A DNA stretch of 7,003 nucleotides from Bacteroidales bacterium UBA3382 (GTDB taxonomy: Bacteria; Bacteroidota; Bacteroidia; Bacteroidales; UBA932), in assembly GCA_002358965.1 (NCBI GenBank), contig DEPW01000055.1, positions 1 to 7,003 on the forward strand, written 5' to 3'. The translations under genes and the position numbers were made by a program. Positions within the stretch are counted from its first letter, which is position 1; each line of letters opens with the position of its first letter. Shown piece by piece: positions 6,405-7,003 of the stretch. Below the pieces are notes generated by a model that saw only the letters and a program-made list of their open reading frames with translations, did not search any database and was not told the DNA's origin.

Positions 6405-6435
6405 CAAAAATACTCTTGCGCTTCCAATGGGACAA
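6405..6435 (-). promoter_or_regulatory. Promoter of the TonB-dependent receptor gene
   Basis: Read on the minus strand, TATTTTTG (6412 to 6405) fits the Bacteroidota -7 consensus exactly, and ATTG with TTG at 6435-6433 lies 20 bases upstream, close to the expected -33 spacing. The -7 box ends four bases before the ATG at 6400, so the message would be leaderless or carry only a few leader bases. This leaves no room for a leader riboswitch. The -33 element falls inside the long palindrome at 6425-6464. Confidence 0.6.
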
Positions 6436-6464
6436 TCCTAATTTGTTAGGATTTGGTCCCGTTG
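6425..6464. promoter_or_regulatory. Long imperfect palindrome over the receptor promoter, candidate operator
   Basis: The core is a perfect inverted repeat AATCCTAA-TTTG-TTAGGATT (6434-6453). It is extended outward by GGGAC (6429-6433) pairing with GTCCC (6456-6460) across a two-base TG bulge, and then by CAA (6425-6427) pairing with TTG (6462-6464) across one mismatch. Sixteen base pairs in total can form. It sits between divergent genes and covers the -33 region of the receptor promoter, the position expected for a dimeric regulator site. It is not followed closely by a T-run, and a terminator makes no sense between two outward-facing genes. Confidence 0.5.
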
Positions 6465-6479
6465 CATCTTAACGGATTT

Positions 6480-6506
6480 TTTGATAACTTGCGGCGCTTA
6501 TTTTAA
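6480..6506 (+). promoter_or_regulatory. Weak candidate promoter for the META-domain lipoprotein gene
   Basis: TTTG at 6480-6483 and TATTTTAA at 6499-6506 resemble -33 and -7 elements. The -7 box differs from TAnnTTTG at its last two positions, and the spacing is 15 bases, as in the candidate promoter at 2313-2339. The start codon follows within 6-15 bases, so any leader would be very short. No better match was found in 6465-6512. Confidence 0.3.
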
Positions 6507-6512
6507 AATTTA

Positions 6513-6944
6513 ATGACTTACATGTACAAGGTTTTTATTGCTGTTTTGGCGGCGGCCATGCTGGCTGCCTGCTCTGGTGAAAAGGCCGGGGTGTGGACTG
6601 AACTTTCCGGCGAATGGAATGTCATTGAAATAGATGGCACTCAGATAGTCGCCGATTCTTTGGCAAACAGGGTTTATGTCGGTTTTTCACCGGCAGACAG
6701 TTCGGTGTTCGGCTGTACCGGATGCAATCTGCTGATGGCTCGTACGGGACAGGGCGATGATCCTACGGTTGCGGATTTCTCTAATGCGGCCACTACTATG
6801 ATGGCTGGTCCGGGGCTTGAAGTAGAGAGCGTCTTCCTTCCGGCTTTCAGGGAAGTCAAGAGCTATTATGCCGTCGGTGAGGACCGGATAGAGTTCCGTG
6901 ATGCTTCCGGCAATACCAGGATGGTGCTGGAAAAGGCGTTGTGA
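6513..6944 (+). CDS. META-domain (HslJ-like) lipoprotein
   Basis: This 143-residue protein is a predicted lipoprotein. The signal VFIAVLAAAMLAAC ends in a lipobox LAAC with the lipidated cysteine at 20. The mature part is a META/HslJ domain: SGEWNVIEIDGTQI (32-45), the GCTGCN segment (67-72) matching the family GCN motif, the ATTMMAGP stretch (93-100), where relatives usually have MACP, and the closing FLPAFREVKSYYAVGEDRIEFRD (108-130). In E. coli HslJ, a membrane-associated META protein, a role in novobiocin resistance and heat response has been reported, but the molecular function is unknown. The residues after the lipid cysteine (SGEKAG) do not form the acidic patch of typical Bacteroidota surface-lipoprotein export signals, so a periplasm-facing location is more likely. 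Cysteines 68 and 71 could form a disulfide. ATG 6513 and ATG 6522 are both possible; the latter gives a more compact signal peptide (MYKVF). It is divergent from the receptor gene. Confidence 0.85.
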   Translation: MTYMYKVFIAVLAAAMLAACSGEKAGVWTELSGEWNVIEIDGTQIVADSLANRVYVGFSPADSSVFGCTGCNLLMARTGQGDDPTVADFSNAATTMMAGPGLEVESVFLPAFREVKSYYAVGEDRIEFRDASGNTRMVLEKAL

Positions 6945-7003
6945 TGTCTTTCCTTTGGTCTTGATCGTGGCGTATGCCATGCCTGCCGGTGTGCGCGGTG
7001 GTA
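6901..7003 (+). CDS. Possible partial gene running off the right edge
   Basis: A plus-strand frame stays open from an ATG at 6901, overlapping the META gene by 44 bases, to the window end. It encodes a tract with WKRRCDVFPLVLIVAYAMPA, a basic stretch followed by a hydrophobic core as in signal peptides. The true start could be ATG 6901, a later codon such as TTG 6955 or GTG 6967, or none. The piece is too short to identify a family. An alternative ATG at 6944 stops after six codons. Real coding is uncertain. Confidence 0.2.
   Translation, partial: MLPAIPGWCWKRRCDVFPLVLIVAYAMPAGVRGG

Noticed and set aside
6427..6427. TTG at 6427 as the receptor start
   Set aside because: It would add nine residues before a normal signal peptide and would lie upstream of the -7 promoter box.
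6401..6512. Cobalamin or other leader riboswitch, or an invertible promoter, upstream of the receptor
   Set aside because: The -7 box lies four bases from the start codon, leaving no leader for a riboswitch. The inverted repeat has only a 4-base centre, unlike the widely spaced repeats of invertible promoters.

Overview
The window looks like an ordinary chromosomal stretch of a member of the Bacteroidales (Bacteroidota). Three copies of the octamer TATTTTTG, which matches the Bacteroidota -7 promoter consensus TAnnTTTG, lie just upstream of genes. Shine-Dalgarno sequences are essentially absent. One gene belongs to DUF4491, a small family I know only from Bacteroidota. The moderately high GC would suit a Rikenellaceae/Alistipes-like genome, but the genus is a guess.

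Layout from the left. (1) Positions 113-2319 hold a two-gene unit with an ATGA overlap. The first gene encodes an aminoglycoside-phosphotransferase-fold sugar kinase (AmgK-like) fused to a C-terminal domain homologous to the C-terminal domain of RapZ. The second encodes a MurU-like sugar-1-phosphate nucleotidyltransferase. Together they resemble the AmgK/MurU peptidoglycan-sugar salvage route (sugar to sugar-1-phosphate to NDP-sugar), with an added module that in E. coli RapZ senses glucosamine-6-phosphate. (2) Positions 2362-4029 hold three same-strand genes, probably one operon: a DUF4491 membrane protein, an unrecognised secreted protein with a CxxC motif, and a LuxR/GerE-type regulator whose N-terminal half looks like a degenerate receiver. 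The regulator starts with GTG inside the end of the preceding gene. (3) Converging on this operon with a 7-base gap is a long minus-strand gene (4037-6400) for a TonB-dependent outer-membrane receptor of the siderophore/iron-complex type. It has no SusC-type N-terminal extension and no SusD partner. (4) The divergent intergenic region 6401-6512 holds a good receptor promoter and a long imperfect palindrome covering its -33 element. (5) Positions 6513-6944 encode a META-domain (HslJ-like) lipoprotein on the plus strand. A short open frame with signal-peptide character may run off the right edge.

The most interesting item is the kinase/RapZ-C fusion next to a MurU-like enzyme, which suggests amino-sugar sensing built into the salvage kinase. 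Second is the palindrome over the receptor promoter, for which the neighbouring LuxR-type protein is a reasonable but unproven regulator. Third is the very tight spacing between -7 boxes and start codons, which suggests leaderless or nearly leaderless transcripts. No tRNA, rRNA, CRISPR array, insertion sequence or prophage gene was seen, and no stretch of more than 300 bases lacks a gene.
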